A stretch of 37,894 nucleotides of DNA from Gemmatimonadota bacterium (GTDB taxonomy: Bacteria > Gemmatimonadota > Gemmatimonadetes > Longimicrobiales > Gaopeijiaceae). Positions 1 to 7,754 of this stretch are shown here, piece by piece; the first letter of the stretch is position 1, and the number at the start of each line of letters is the position of its first letter. Under the pieces are notes generated by a model. That model was given only the letters and a program-made list of their open reading frames with translations, was not told the origin of the DNA and ran no database searches. The stretch lies in NCBI GenBank assembly GCA_022826025.1, contig JAJDVR010000159.1, positions 1-37,894 on the forward strand. The letters run 5' to 3'. The translations under genes were made by a program, and so were the position numbers.

Positions 1-879
1 GTGCTGCTCGGCCGTCAGGCCCTCGTCGTCGCTGGCCGTGACGGTCACCGTCGCCTCGCCCTTGGCGAGTCCGGTCAGCGTGAGGGTGCTGCCGGCCACG
101 GCCGTCCCGACCACCCCCTCGTCGGACGCGGCCGCCGCATAGGTGAGCGGGTCGCCGTCCGGGTCGCTGAAGAAGGGTGACAGCTCCAGGGTGTGCGCAT
201 GATCGACCATGACCTCCCGGGCCGCGATCGAGTCGACCGCGACCGGCGGCCGGTTGGGCACGGTCACCTCGAAGTCCTGCGTGGCCGCGTTCCCGCCCGG
301 GTCGGTCGCGGTGACCGTCACCGCCACCGTGCCCTTCGCCACCGCCACCACCGTCACCACCGCGCCGTCCACCGAGACCGCGACACGGCTGGGGTCGGAC
401 GCCGCGGCCGAGTACCGGAGCGGCTGCCCGTCGGGCTCGGTAAAGTGACCCTGAACGTCGATGACCGCGGAGTCGCCTACCATGACCTCCCGGTCGTCGA
501 TCGTTCCCACGGCGGTCGGGGGGCGGTCCGGCACTATGACCCGGAAGGTCTGGCGCGCCTCCAGCCCGGTCGGATCGGTCGCGACCACCGTTACCACCGC
601 GGTGCCGGGGGAAACCGCGGTGATCGTCACCGTGGTGCCCCGGAGCTGGACGGTGGCGATGTCGGGGTCGGAACTGAAGACGTCGAAATCGAGCGCCTCC
701 CCGTTGGGGTCGTGGAAGCACAGGACGACATCGGCCGTCCCGCCCACTGTGATCGACTGATCGAGGATGGTCCCGCACAGCTCGGGCGCCAGCGGGCTCT
801 CGCACGAGACGACCCAGAGGGCCGCCCCGAGGAGCAGGGCGACGAGGAAGGTCCTGGATCGGCGCGGGGTATCAGTCAT
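1..879 (-). CDS. Ig-like/cadherin-like repeat lipoprotein, 3' end beyond window
   Basis: Reading the minus strand from ATG 879-877, the frame stays open to base 1 (293 codons), so the gene continues past the left edge. Residues 1-20 form a lipoprotein signal with a hydrophobic stretch ending in VVSC. At least three tandem modules of about 85 residues follow. Each has an SDPDGDPL-type turn, a VxGxxxTLTGLAKGxATVTVTA-type strand pair and a linker with PNRPP. These resemble the bacterial Ig-like/cadherin-like repeats of the two genes at 10297-13406. Proteins of this kind usually sit on the cell surface and serve adhesion or spacing roles; no catalytic motif is visible. The gene is divergent from the DUF4837 pair across about 215 bases. 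What follows the repeats (LRR, barrel or more repeats) cannot be seen. Confidence 0.8.
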   Translation of the reverse strand, partial: MTDTPRRSRTFLVALLLGAALWVVSCESPLAPELCGTILDQSITVGGTADVVLCFHDPNGEALDFDVFSSDPDIATVQLRGTTVTITAVSPGTAVVTVVATDPTGLEARQTFRVIVPDRPPTAVGTIDDREVMVGDSAVIDVQGHFTEPDGQPLRYSAAASDPSRVAVSVDGAVVTVVAVAKGTVAVTVTATDPGGNAATQDFEVTVPNRPPVAVDSIAAREVMVDHAHTLELSPFFSDPDGDPLTYAAAASDEGVVGTAVAGSTLTLTGLAKGEATVTVTASDDEGLTAEQH

Positions 880-1033
880 GCGAGCGGAAGCTACACCCTC
901 CCCACCACCCGGTCGAGACGAGCGGCACGCATGGCATTCGAAACCCGGCATGGACGGGATCCCACACCGATCGACGATCCCGGGGTCGATCTGTTTGCGC
1001 GCCCTTGCCGCCGCGGCCTAGGATTTGCAGCAT

Positions 1034-1081
1034 CCGCAAGGAGACTCCAAATGATGACCGCAAGGAGACCCCACATGATAC
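1034..1081 (+). repeat. 24-bp tandem duplication of a Shine-Dalgarno and start codon
   Basis: CCGCAAGGAGAC occurs at 1034-1045 and again at 1058-1069. Each copy is followed by CCA, one base and ATGAT, so an AGGAG ribosome-binding site with an ATG is duplicated with a 24-base period. The downstream copy opens a short frame from ATG 1075 (MIPSELA, stop TGA 1096-1098). The upstream copy (ATG 1051) opens the same frame as a 15-residue peptide. The TGA overlaps the ATG at 1095 of the lipoprotein gene as ATGA. Confidence 0.7.
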
Positions 1082-1098
1082 CGAGCGAGCTGGCATGA
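1051..1098 (+). CDS. Possible 15-residue leader peptide coupled to the lipoprotein gene
   Basis: ATG 1051 lies 5-6 bases after AAGGAGAC and encodes MMTARRPHMIPSELA, ending in TGA at 1096-1098, which overlaps the next gene's ATG at 1095. Neither the lipoprotein gene nor its start has a good ribosome-binding site of its own. Translation of this short frame could therefore deliver ribosomes to the lipoprotein start. It may only be a by-product of the duplicated ribosome-binding site. The peptide has no recognisable attenuation codons (no run of one amino acid) and no hairpin was seen beside it. Confidence 0.3.
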   Translation: MMTARRPHMIPSELA

Positions 1099-2117
1099 TC
1101 CGTCTACCTGGCCTGGCGATGCTGGGCGCGTGCGTTCTCGCCCTCGGGGGCTGCGACAAGACCGGCGCGTACGGCGATGTCAACAGCATCATCGTGGGCA
1201 CATCGATGGAACTCTGGGACGAGGTGGGAGAGACGGTCACGACCGGGCTCGAGCCCACCATCTTCACCGTGCGCGACGAGCGCACCTTCAAGATCACGTA
1301 CCAGGACCCGCTGGCGGCCGACTGGGAGATCCTGCGTGAGTTCAAGCAGGTGCTGCTGATCGGGACGCTGGAGGACCCGTGGATCGCGGAGGCGATGGAG
1401 GAGAGCGACGTTACGAATACGGAGCCGTTCGGCGTGCCCGGCGTCATCCAGTTGATCGACGTCTGGGCGCGGGGCCAGTTGGTGACCGCCCTCCTGCTTT
1501 CGCCCGGCGGCGGGGCGGCCGAGGTGGAGGCGAGCGTGGGCGAGCTGCTCGCACTCTTCGACGGACAGTATCGTACCTACGCGCACTCGCGCATGTTCGT
1601 ATCCGGACGCGACTCCCTGCTGGCCGACACGCTGCGCGCCGTGGGCGGCTTCGCCCTCGATCTGCCCCGCGTCTATCGATGGGACTATCAGGATTCGGTC
1701 TTCATATTCCGCAACGACAATCCCGATCCTGCCGAACTCATCCGGGAAATCGCGGTGACGTGGCGCACACCGGCCGCCGGGCCGCTGGCGGACTCGGCCA
1801 TTCTGGACTGGCGACTGTCGTTGACGCGGGCATACTACACGGACGAGCAGGTGGTGACGGAGGAACTCGCGCCGGGCCGCGACCTGGGCGGCGATGCGTA
1901 CGAGCTTCGCGGCATCTGGGAGAGCCCCCCGGGCGCGTGGCCCGCAGCGGGACCGTTCCTGACGCGAACGAAGGCGTGTCCGGGCCAGGATCGCGTCTAC
2001 CTGCTCGACTCGTGGCTCTACGCGCCGGGCAAGGACAAATACGAGTACATGCTGCAGCTCGAGTACATCCTCGACTCCTTCGCATGTGAGCCCGAGGTGC
2101 CGGTCGCGGCGATGTAG
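1095..2117 (+). CDS. DUF4837-family lipoprotein (first of tandem pair)
   Basis: The predicted protein has 340 residues. ATG 1095 is chosen because it places a lipoprotein signal (hydrophobic residues then LALGGC, Cys at about 19) at the very N terminus. The open frame extends upstream, but that part is not signal-like. The body matches the pattern I know from DUF4837: an opening VNSIIVG strand, PTIFTVRDERTFKIT, a middle AHSRMFVSGRDSLLADTL, and a closing RGIWE...AAGPFLTRT...DSWLYAPGKDKYEYM block. DUF4837 proteins are outer-membrane or periplasmic lipoproteins of unknown function, mostly known from Bacteroidota. The gene is separated by two bases from a close paralogue downstream, so the two are surely co-transcribed. 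The family call is from memory of its sequence pattern. Confidence 0.75.
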   Translation: MIRLPGLAMLGACVLALGGCDKTGAYGDVNSIIVGTSMELWDEVGETVTTGLEPTIFTVRDERTFKITYQDPLAADWEILREFKQVLLIGTLEDPWIAEAMEESDVTNTEPFGVPGVIQLIDVWARGQLVTALLLSPGGGAAEVEASVGELLALFDGQYRTYAHSRMFVSGRDSLLADTLRAVGGFALDLPRVYRWDYQDSVFIFRNDNPDPAELIREIAVTWRTPAAGPLADSAILDWRLSLTRAYYTDEQVVTEELAPGRDLGGDAYELRGIWESPPGAWPAAGPFLTRTKACPGQDRVYLLDSWLYAPGKDKYEYMLQLEYILDSFACEPEVPVAAM

Positions 2118-2119
2118 CG

Positions 2120-3133
2120 ATGGGACGATACCGGTTGGCCGTCCTGAGCCTGTGCGCCCTTGCCCTGCCGGGATGCGACAGGACCGTAGCGTGGGGTGAG
2201 GTCAACAGCATCATCGTCGGCGCGTCGGCCGAGCTCTGGGAAGCCTCGGGCGAGGTGATCGCCGAAGGTCTTCAGCCCACCATCTTCACCGTTCGCGACG
2301 AGCGCACCTTCAGGATCACGCACCAGGATCCCCTCGCATCCGACTGGGGGCTGCTCCGCGAGTTCAGGCAGGTGCTTCTGATCGGAAGTGCCGAAGATCC
2401 CTGGATCGCGGAGGCACTGGAGGCCCGACCGGCGCCCGAACCGCCGGATCCGCCGGAGATCTTCCAATTGTACGACGTCTGGGCGCTGGGACAGCTGGTG
2501 ACGGTGCTCCTGCTGTCGCCGGGAAGCGGAGCGGACGAAGCGGAAGCGCATGTGGACGATCTGTTCGCGCTCCTTGACGGACAGTACCGCGATTATGTCC
2601 ACGCGCGCATGTTCGTCTCCGGGCTCGACTCCCTGCTCGCGGACACGCTGCGGGCCACGGGCGGCTTCGCGCTGGAGCTTCCCATCATCTATCGATGGAG
2701 CCGCGAGGATTCGGTCTTCATCTTTCGCAACGACAATCCCGACCCCTCGGAACTCATTCGCGAAGTCGCGGTCACGTGGCGCTCGCCGATCCCCGGGACG
2801 CCGACGGACGACGACATGCTCGATTGGCGACTGTCGCTGTCGCGCGAGTACTACGCGGACGAGCAGCTGGTGACGGAGGATGTCGAGCCGGGCCGGCCCG
2901 TGGATGACGCGGCCCGGGAGATCCTCGGCATCTGGGAGAGTGCCCCGGGCGCGTGGCCGGCGGCGGGTCCGTTCCTGACGCGGACGAAGGCGTGCCCCGC
3001 TCAGGATCGACTGTACCTCATCGATTCCTGGCTCTATGCTCCGGGCCGGGACAAGTACGAGTACATGCTGCAGCTCCGGTATATCCTCGACTCCTTCGAG
3101 TGCGAGCCGACGCTGCCGGGCGCACGGATGTGA
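2120..3133 (+). CDS. DUF4837-family lipoprotein (second of tandem pair)
   Basis: The 337-residue paralogue starts two bases after the previous stop. It has its own lipoprotein signal (LALPGC, Cys at about 18). It aligns with its neighbour end to end, and by eye about two thirds of residues are identical, including NSIIVG, PTIFTVRDERTF, FIFRNDNPDP and the C-terminal YAPGRDKYEYMLQL block. The copies differ most after EDPWIAEA, where this one has a proline-rich stretch (RPAPEPPDPPE). Tandem duplication followed by divergence is clear. Whether the two proteins form a heteromer or have split roles cannot be told. Function is unknown, as for the family. Confidence 0.75.
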   Translation: MGRYRLAVLSLCALALPGCDRTVAWGEVNSIIVGASAELWEASGEVIAEGLQPTIFTVRDERTFRITHQDPLASDWGLLREFRQVLLIGSAEDPWIAEALEARPAPEPPDPPEIFQLYDVWALGQLVTVLLLSPGSGADEAEAHVDDLFALLDGQYRDYVHARMFVSGLDSLLADTLRATGGFALELPIIYRWSREDSVFIFRNDNPDPSELIREVAVTWRSPIPGTPTDDDMLDWRLSLSREYYADEQLVTEDVEPGRPVDDAAREILGIWESAPGAWPAAGPFLTRTKACPAQDRLYLIDSWLYAPGRDKYEYMLQLRYILDSFECEPTLPGARM

Positions 3134-3197
3134 ACATGACGCCGCCGGGCGGGGACGATCATCGGGGCGAAACCAGGTGCCCAGGGGGGCTGATGCG

Positions 3198-4016
3198 ATG
3201 CTGATTCGACGATGCGGCGGGCCGGATGGCGGGCTGGCGTTCTTCCTCCTTGCGGCGCTCCTGTTCCCGGCGTCGGTTTCGGCGCAGGCCGGAGGGTTCC
3301 GCGCGGGCGTCCTCGTCCCGATGGAGCGCGTCAAGGCCACTCTTGGGAAGACCGTCGACAATACTGCGCCCAATACGCTGGTCCCCCCGCCGCGGCGCGG
3401 GACGCTGGTCATGGACGAGAGCTCCGCGAATGCATGGGCGAGCGGGATCGGTGCATTCCTCGGCTATCGCGCGCCGCTCGGCGGAAGCGGGTTCCACATG
3501 GGCGCGCGCGTCGAGGGCGCGCTGCACTTCGCCGCTGTGGACGGGCAGATGGCCGGTGTCGGGGACTCCCCGGGGCGCAACATGCTCGGCGAGAGCTGGC
3601 CGGATCAGTGGACCTTCGAGAGGAAGAGAAGCTACGGCCTGACCGTGGAGATCGGCGGCAGTCCGGGCGCACTGGCGTCGATGGATGCGACGCTGTTTCT
3701 GCTCGGGGGCATCCGCCTCGCGCAGGTCGAGCTGACGAATCGCTTCAACGGCTGCATGTCGCCGGACGGCTGCGGGCCCTCCGATTTCGTTTCGGGAACC
3801 GATGCGCGCGACCTGAACCACCAGGCCTTCACCTTCGGCCTCGGTCTGGAGAAGGGCCTGGGGGAGGGGCTCGCGCTGCGCGTCGAAGCCAGCCACACAC
3901 CCTATTGCAACGAGCAGTGGACCGCGCAGTTCACGGAGGTGGGCGTTACGGTGCCGACGGTTCTGGACGCGGGGGAGACGGGGTTGAAGGTGGGCATGGT
4001 GTGGAGGGGTAGCTGA
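3198..4016 (+). CDS. Secreted beta-barrel-like protein, unknown function
   Basis: The predicted protein has 272 residues. ATG 3198 follows a strong purine run (AGGGGGG, 3183-3189) and begins a Sec signal peptide ending in SVSAQA (about residue 28). An upstream in-frame extension exists but lies in the previous gene's 3' end. The mature part alternates polar and hydrophobic residues in strands (FRAGVLVPM, SGIGAFLGYRAPL, ARVEGALHF, AFTFGLGLEKGL, GLKVGMVWRG) and looks like a small outer-membrane or periplasmic barrel. Two cysteines bracket MSPDG near residue 190. It lies 64 bases after the DUF4837 pair on the same strand and is probably in the same transcript. No specific family was recognised. 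Confidence 0.65.
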   Translation: MLIRRCGGPDGGLAFFLLAALLFPASVSAQAGGFRAGVLVPMERVKATLGKTVDNTAPNTLVPPPRRGTLVMDESSANAWASGIGAFLGYRAPLGGSGFHMGARVEGALHFAAVDGQMAGVGDSPGRNMLGESWPDQWTFERKRSYGLTVEIGGSPGALASMDATLFLLGGIRLAQVELTNRFNGCMSPDGCGPSDFVSGTDARDLNHQAFTFGLGLEKGLGEGLALRVEASHTPYCNEQWTAQFTEVGVTVPTVLDAGETGLKVGMVWRGS

Positions 4017-4038
4017 GGCCGGGCGGCCCCGGCGTCTT

Positions 4039-4440
4039 TCAGGCCTTTTCTGCCCGCGCGAGGAGATCTTCGGCGGTCTCGCATTCGATTACGGCGTCTG
4101 CCACGGCTGCGATGCGTTCGTGGTCCGAAAGCTCATGGAGCACTGGAGCCAGCCGTTCAGCAGCGGGCGAGCCGAACCGCCGTCCGACAAGCCGCAAGAT
4201 CAGGGCGCGCTCCCGCCGGATGCCCTCGCGCCGCCCCTGACGGATGCCCTTCTCCAGCCACTGCTGGTTCAACTCGTCGCCCCACCTTCTCACCCGTTCG
4301 GCCAATACAGACATTCCGCTCTCCTCCTCGGTTCCGATATTGAGATCCCGCCTGCCCCGCGGACCAGTTCGTTCCTCCAGCACCTGCGTGATCCAGGCCT
4401 CGAAGCTGTCCAAGATACCGGTGCCTGGGCAGGTAGCCAA
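4039..4440 (-). pseudogene. Truncated Rpn-type PD-(D/E)XK nuclease/transposase, DUF4351 C-terminal part only
   Basis: This frame of 133 residues has only a TTG start (4440), directly after an in-frame TGA. The visible part (FEAWITQVLEER, then MSVLAERVRRWGDEL, QGRREGIRRERALILRLVGRRFG and a C-terminal AERLAPVLHELSDHERI) is the tail of Rpn/YhgA-like recombination-promoting nucleases with DUF4351. The N-terminal nuclease domain (about 150-200 residues, PD-(D/E)XK core) is missing, and no upstream frame supplies it. A neighbouring frame (IGYLPRHRYL) may be a shifted continuation, so a frameshift as well as truncation is possible. It is convergent with the barrel-like gene. A short expressed protein cannot be excluded, but loss of the catalytic domain argues for a remnant. 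Confidence 0.65.
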
Positions 4441-4564
4441 TCAACTCACGGGGTCAGAACACGGATCGTATAGTCGAGCATGCGAGAGCCATTTCCAGCA
4501 GCCACGCGAGCCTGCAAAGGGTGCCATTCCATCATCTGGACATCCTGATCGGCGGCGAACGCAG

Positions 4565-6034
4565 TCAGGGGCTGGTGTGTCCCTCTTCCCTCCATCTCTC
4601 ACCCCCGTCCCTCCAGAGGCACACCATTGCCCAGTCCCAGTCGACGCGTTCGCCCGTCCACAGCGTGGTCCCGGTCCAGGCATCGATGCCGTCCCGGCCA
4701 TGCCAGCGGGCCAGGCCGAAGTCCTGAGCCGGGGACGCCGAGGGGTCGATCAACGAGTCGCCGCCGCGCACCAGCGCGCCGATGTCCGGGGCCGTCGGAA
4801 CTGCCGGGATTCGGACGCCCGGGGGAGTGAAGAAGCGCGGGGTTCCCCGTTCGTCCATCTCGACCCGCCAGCCCCCTTCGTGAACCGCGCGGTGGTGGAA
4901 GGGACACAGCAGCACAAGGTTGTTCATGGCCGTCTCCCCACCGTCGGCCCACGGTGTGATATCATGCGCGTGCGTGCGCGCGCGTGAGTCGCATCCGGGG
5001 AAGCGGCACCCGCCATCGCGCGCTTCGAGGGCCTTGCGGAGCCTCCATCCCACGGTCCGATGCCGGCGCCCGACATCGAGCACCGATCCGTCGCCCGCCC
5101 GCGCGATGGGCACCACCTCGGCATCGCAGACGAGCCGCGAAGACGTTTCAGCTGAAACGCGCGAGCCCTCCTCCGTGACCAGCACGGGGGCCGATGGGTC
5201 CTGGTGTTCCTGCTCCTCCTGTTGTTCCTGCTCCCGGTGCTCGCCGCCTTCAAACGAGTGGACCACAAGCTGTACCTGAGGTTGCACGCGCTCCTCCAGC
5301 CAAAGCCCAAGGGCATCCGCCCGGCGTTGCACCGCCGTGGTCTTGTGCTCGGTCCCGGCGCTGCGCTCGGCGCGGTAGAGCTTGGCTTCGGCCCCTTCGA
5401 GGGCCTTCAGAAGCAGGGCGCCCACCTTCGGGTTAAGCCGGCCCCGCACCTCGTAGCTGCCGTCGTCGGTGACCCACAGCGAGAGGCCGCGGCGCTCGGC
5501 GCGGTCGGCCTCGGAGGCGTCGCCCCGGTCGAGACGGCGCCAATGGCAGACCAGCGTTTCCACGTGCGAGGTGGTGCCGTGGCGGGCGAAGTCGAGGAGC
5601 TCGGCCTCGTTTTCGGCGGTGGCAATGCGGGTCATGGCCCGCACCTTCGAGTACGAGATCTCACCGCTGGCGAAGGCTTCGGGGATGAGGGACAGGGAAG
5701 GCAGGCAGCGGGCCACGCGTACCTTCTCGCGGGCGGGACCGAGTGAGATGCCGGTGCGCCAGGAGAGCCAGTGCGCGCAGGAGCGGAACCCCTGCCAGCG
5801 TTCCTCTTCGTCGTAGACCCTCAGCAGGCAGAGCAGCCGATATGTGGCGGCGGTGATGTGGGCGCTCAGCAGGGCAATCTCGTCGCCAAGGGGGTCGAGG
5901 TCCAGGCTGACCCCGCCAATGGGCGTGATCGAAGCGGCTTCAGCCGGAGCGAGCGCGCGCGTGGCGGGAGGAGCTGGAGCAGGAAGAGCTGCAGCAGGAA
6001 GAGTCGGAGCGAGTGAGGCGGCGGCAGTGGACAT
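4565..6034 (-). CDS. DUF222-HNH endonuclease (13E12 repeat family)
   Basis: The predicted protein has 489 residues. After an alanine-rich N terminus (about 1-40) comes the helical DUF222 region (about 45-330: RLLCLLRVYDEEERW, HWLSWRTGISLGPAREKVRVA, LPSLSLIPEAFASGEISYSKVR, RGRLNPKVGALLLKAL). A C-terminal HNH fold follows, with RDGGCRFPGC, the motif HAHDITPWADGGET, NNLVLLCPFHHRAVHEGGW and four putative zinc-ligand positions. Such proteins are presumed DNA nucleases. They are abundant as dispersed, variable copies in Actinobacteria, and many behave like mobile or parasitic genes. A Glu/Gln-rich low-complexity insertion lies near the middle (EHREQEQQEEQEHQ). ATG 6034 is the usual start; an AGGAGG about 45 bases upstream is not placed for it. 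It neighbours a nuclease remnant, so this 2 kb may be an accessory island. Confidence 0.85.
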   Translation of the reverse strand: MSTAAASLAPTLPAAALPAPAPPATRALAPAEAASITPIGGVSLDLDPLGDEIALLSAHITAATYRLLCLLRVYDEEERWQGFRSCAHWLSWRTGISLGPAREKVRVARCLPSLSLIPEAFASGEISYSKVRAMTRIATAENEAELLDFARHGTTSHVETLVCHWRRLDRGDASEADRAERRGLSLWVTDDGSYEVRGRLNPKVGALLLKALEGAEAKLYRAERSAGTEHKTTAVQRRADALGLWLEERVQPQVQLVVHSFEGGEHREQEQQEEQEHQDPSAPVLVTEEGSRVSAETSSRLVCDAEVVPIARAGDGSVLDVGRRHRTVGWRLRKALEARDGGCRFPGCDSRARTHAHDITPWADGGETAMNNLVLLCPFHHRAVHEGGWRVEMDERGTPRFFTPPGVRIPAVPTAPDIGALVRGGDSLIDPSASPAQDFGLARWHGRDGIDAWTGTTLWTGERVDWDWAMVCLWRDGGERWREEGHTSP

Positions 6035-6270
6035 CGGCGCAGGATCCGGAGCTTCGGGGGTGAATGGCTGTGGGCTTACCTCCTTGTACCCCGATATTCG
6101 GGTTTTGTTCGGGATTGTCTCCCAAGCAGTCCCGACACCAGCTCCGCGCTGCGTGCCGAGGCCCGCGCCGTCTCCTCATGACGCGCCGGCCCTGCCGGGC
6201 CATTTGGGCGCCTGCGATGCGCGCACCTTTCGCGCGGTCTCCCGCAGTCGAGCCCTCGTGCACCGCGGGA

Positions 6271-6825
6271 TCAGAACCGGAGACGGCCACCCAGGAGTAC
6301 CGCCGGTCCGGATCGGCGACCGAAGCGCGGGTCGACCACGGGAGCGAACGAGCGGCCCTGGCCGACTTCAATACGGTCCCATTCCTCGCGTTTCACGAAG
6401 CGGCCAAGCGCGAGGCCCATCAGACCCCAGAAGACCGTATGGGTCCCTGTTCCCGTCGAGCAGAGAGAGTCCTCCTCCCAGCTGGGGCCCGCGTCCCGGC
6501 ACGACGTCGTTTCTACGACAACGCCAACCGCGACACCGGTTGCCACTCCCAGTTTCCAGTAGTTCCGGGTCCCCGCGCTGCGCTCCAGCCGGTCGATATC
6601 GTCCCATGCGAAAGACCGTGCCTGGCCCGATGCGGGTTCAAGAACTGCCAGGCTGTCAGGACCGACTCGAAACACCTTGCCGATCGTCGTGTCGAGGTCG
6701 TGGAGCTGTACCCGGACTCGCGTCCCGAATGCCTGAGCTGACAGCCGGTGAGTGGCAGAGGTGGCCAGAGCGAGGAAGAAGACCGCTGTAGCCAGGCAAT
6801 GAATGAGCAGCTTTCCGCATGGCAT
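6271..6825 (-). CDS. Small secreted protein, last gene of the exported-protein operon
   Basis: The predicted protein has 184 residues. ATG 6825 is chosen because it gives a signal peptide (LLIHCLATAVFFLALATSA, cleavage near RLSAQA). The longer open frame upstream lies in the intergenic gap and the previous gene. A short beta-rich part (RVRVQLHDLDTTIGKVFRVG, then SFAWDDIDRLERSAG) resembles the SM-like regulatory strand domain seen in many exported Gemmatimonadota proteins. A glycine-rich membrane-like stretch (KLGVATGVAVGVVVE), a cysteine pair and a C terminus ending in LGGRLRF follow. The terminal phenylalanine could be an outer-membrane insertion signal. It lies 56 bases after the previous stop, so its place in the operon is less certain than that of the others. 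Confidence 0.6.
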   Translation of the reverse strand: MPCGKLLIHCLATAVFFLALATSATHRLSAQAFGTRVRVQLHDLDTTIGKVFRVGPDSLAVLEPASGQARSFAWDDIDRLERSAGTRNYWKLGVATGVAVGVVVETTSCRDAGPSWEEDSLCSTGTGTHTVFWGLMGLALGRFVKREEWDRIEVGQGRSFAPVVDPRFGRRSGPAVLLGGRLRF

Positions 6826-6881
6826 GCCGACGTTCCCGGACGCGACCACCCTTTCCGGCCGGACACTACGGCGCCCGTCCT

Positions 6882-7754
6882 TCAAGGGATGGTCCGGCTG
6901 AAGTGCGCCCAGAGTTCCCCGAGCCATTCGACTTCGGTCGACGTCAGTGGTCCCGGGGGACGTGCCCGCCACCACTCTCTAACCTCTGTTTCAGCATCTC
7001 GCAACGACGCGGGCGACCAGGCCGAGCCGGGATCCGGGAACAACTCCGCGCGATCGATGAAGAACCCGGATCCCACCGAGGCGAGAGACATGGCGCGGTC
7101 GGCTTCCGGCGTGGCGTCCGCGGGCCGAGCCAACCCCACCCGGAAGTAGGGCAGAGTCCAGTTGTTCGGCGCAAGTACACCTGCCGGATTCTCAACCCAG
7201 ACCCACGCGTGGAGCACCGAGACGCCATGCCCAGCTTCCCGCCCACGGGAGATCGCCTCGTGGCCGGCCAAGCCACCTCCCGCATGATTCATGCGATGGC
7301 TTTCCATGTCGAGCCTGCCCGAATGGACGTGCCAAAAAGACGGTTCGAACGGGCTGGGTGGTGGCGGCCGGCTCGCATCCGGGTCGACCACGTACGCAAA
7401 ACCGATTCCAACCAGGGTTTCCCGCCCGTCCACCAGCGCATACGTCAGGAGCTCGGGTCGCGCCGATTCGATCTTCCCATCGAACAGACGACCAAGGCTG
7501 ACCCAATGACGGCCCATCGCCGGCGCGTCGCTGCCAATGGGCCGGTACCCGTCCGCATAGGCGGCGGCGGGGCTCTCGTAGGGCGCGGTCGCTCGTCGAC
7601 TGTCCAGGAGGAATACGGTTTGCGCCGCTGACAGCGTGCACAATGAAGCGGGAGCAATGTCGCACGGGCTGTGGTTCTGCCCTCCGGCGCTGCCCGAGCC
7701 GGCCAGACTCCCGAGGAACAGAACCACCGGTACGGCAAGTCGGTGCCCCGTCAT
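6882..7754 (-). CDS. Secreted protein with MGxHW motif, unknown function
   Basis: The predicted protein has 290 residues. Residues 1-25 form a signal peptide (VPVVLFLGSLAGSGSAGG). The mature part has DGYRPIGSDAPAMGRHW (motif MGRHW at 80-84), a strand set with LVGIGFAYVV, then SFWHVHSGRL and HAWVWVENPAGVLAPNNWTLPYFRVGL. The conserved His and Trp residues look like a metal- or ligand-binding beta-sandwich. I recall similar MGxHW proteins in Bacteroidota and Gemmatimonadota but cannot name a characterised one. Its ATG overlaps the upstream stop as ATGA, which indicates translational coupling with the lipoprotein before it. Confidence 0.65.
   Translation of the reverse strand: MTGHRLAVPVVLFLGSLAGSGSAGGQNHSPCDIAPASLCTLSAAQTVFLLDSRRATAPYESPAAAYADGYRPIGSDAPAMGRHWVSLGRLFDGKIESARPELLTYALVDGRETLVGIGFAYVVDPDASRPPPPSPFEPSFWHVHSGRLDMESHRMNHAGGGLAGHEAISRGREAGHGVSVLHAWVWVENPAGVLAPNNWTLPYFRVGLARPADATPEADRAMSLASVGSGFFIDRAELFPDPGSAWSPASLRDAETEVREWWRARPPGPLTSTEVEWLGELWAHFSRTIP

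Noticed and set aside
193..1098. Long plus-strand frames across the left-edge Ig-like gene
   Set aside because: They are shadows of the minus-strand repeat gene: composition is Arg/His/Gly-rich with no domain, while the minus frame gives a signal peptide and clear repeats.
2018..3412. 464-residue minus-strand frame over the DUF4837 pair
   Set aside because: It runs antisense to two well-supported lipoprotein genes and has an Arg/Pro/Gln-rich composition without motifs.
6090..6102. Palindrome CCCGA-TAT-TCGGG upstream of the HNH gene, followed by TTTTG, considered as a terminator
   Set aside because: The stem is five pairs and the T-run is short; no gene ends there on the plus strand.
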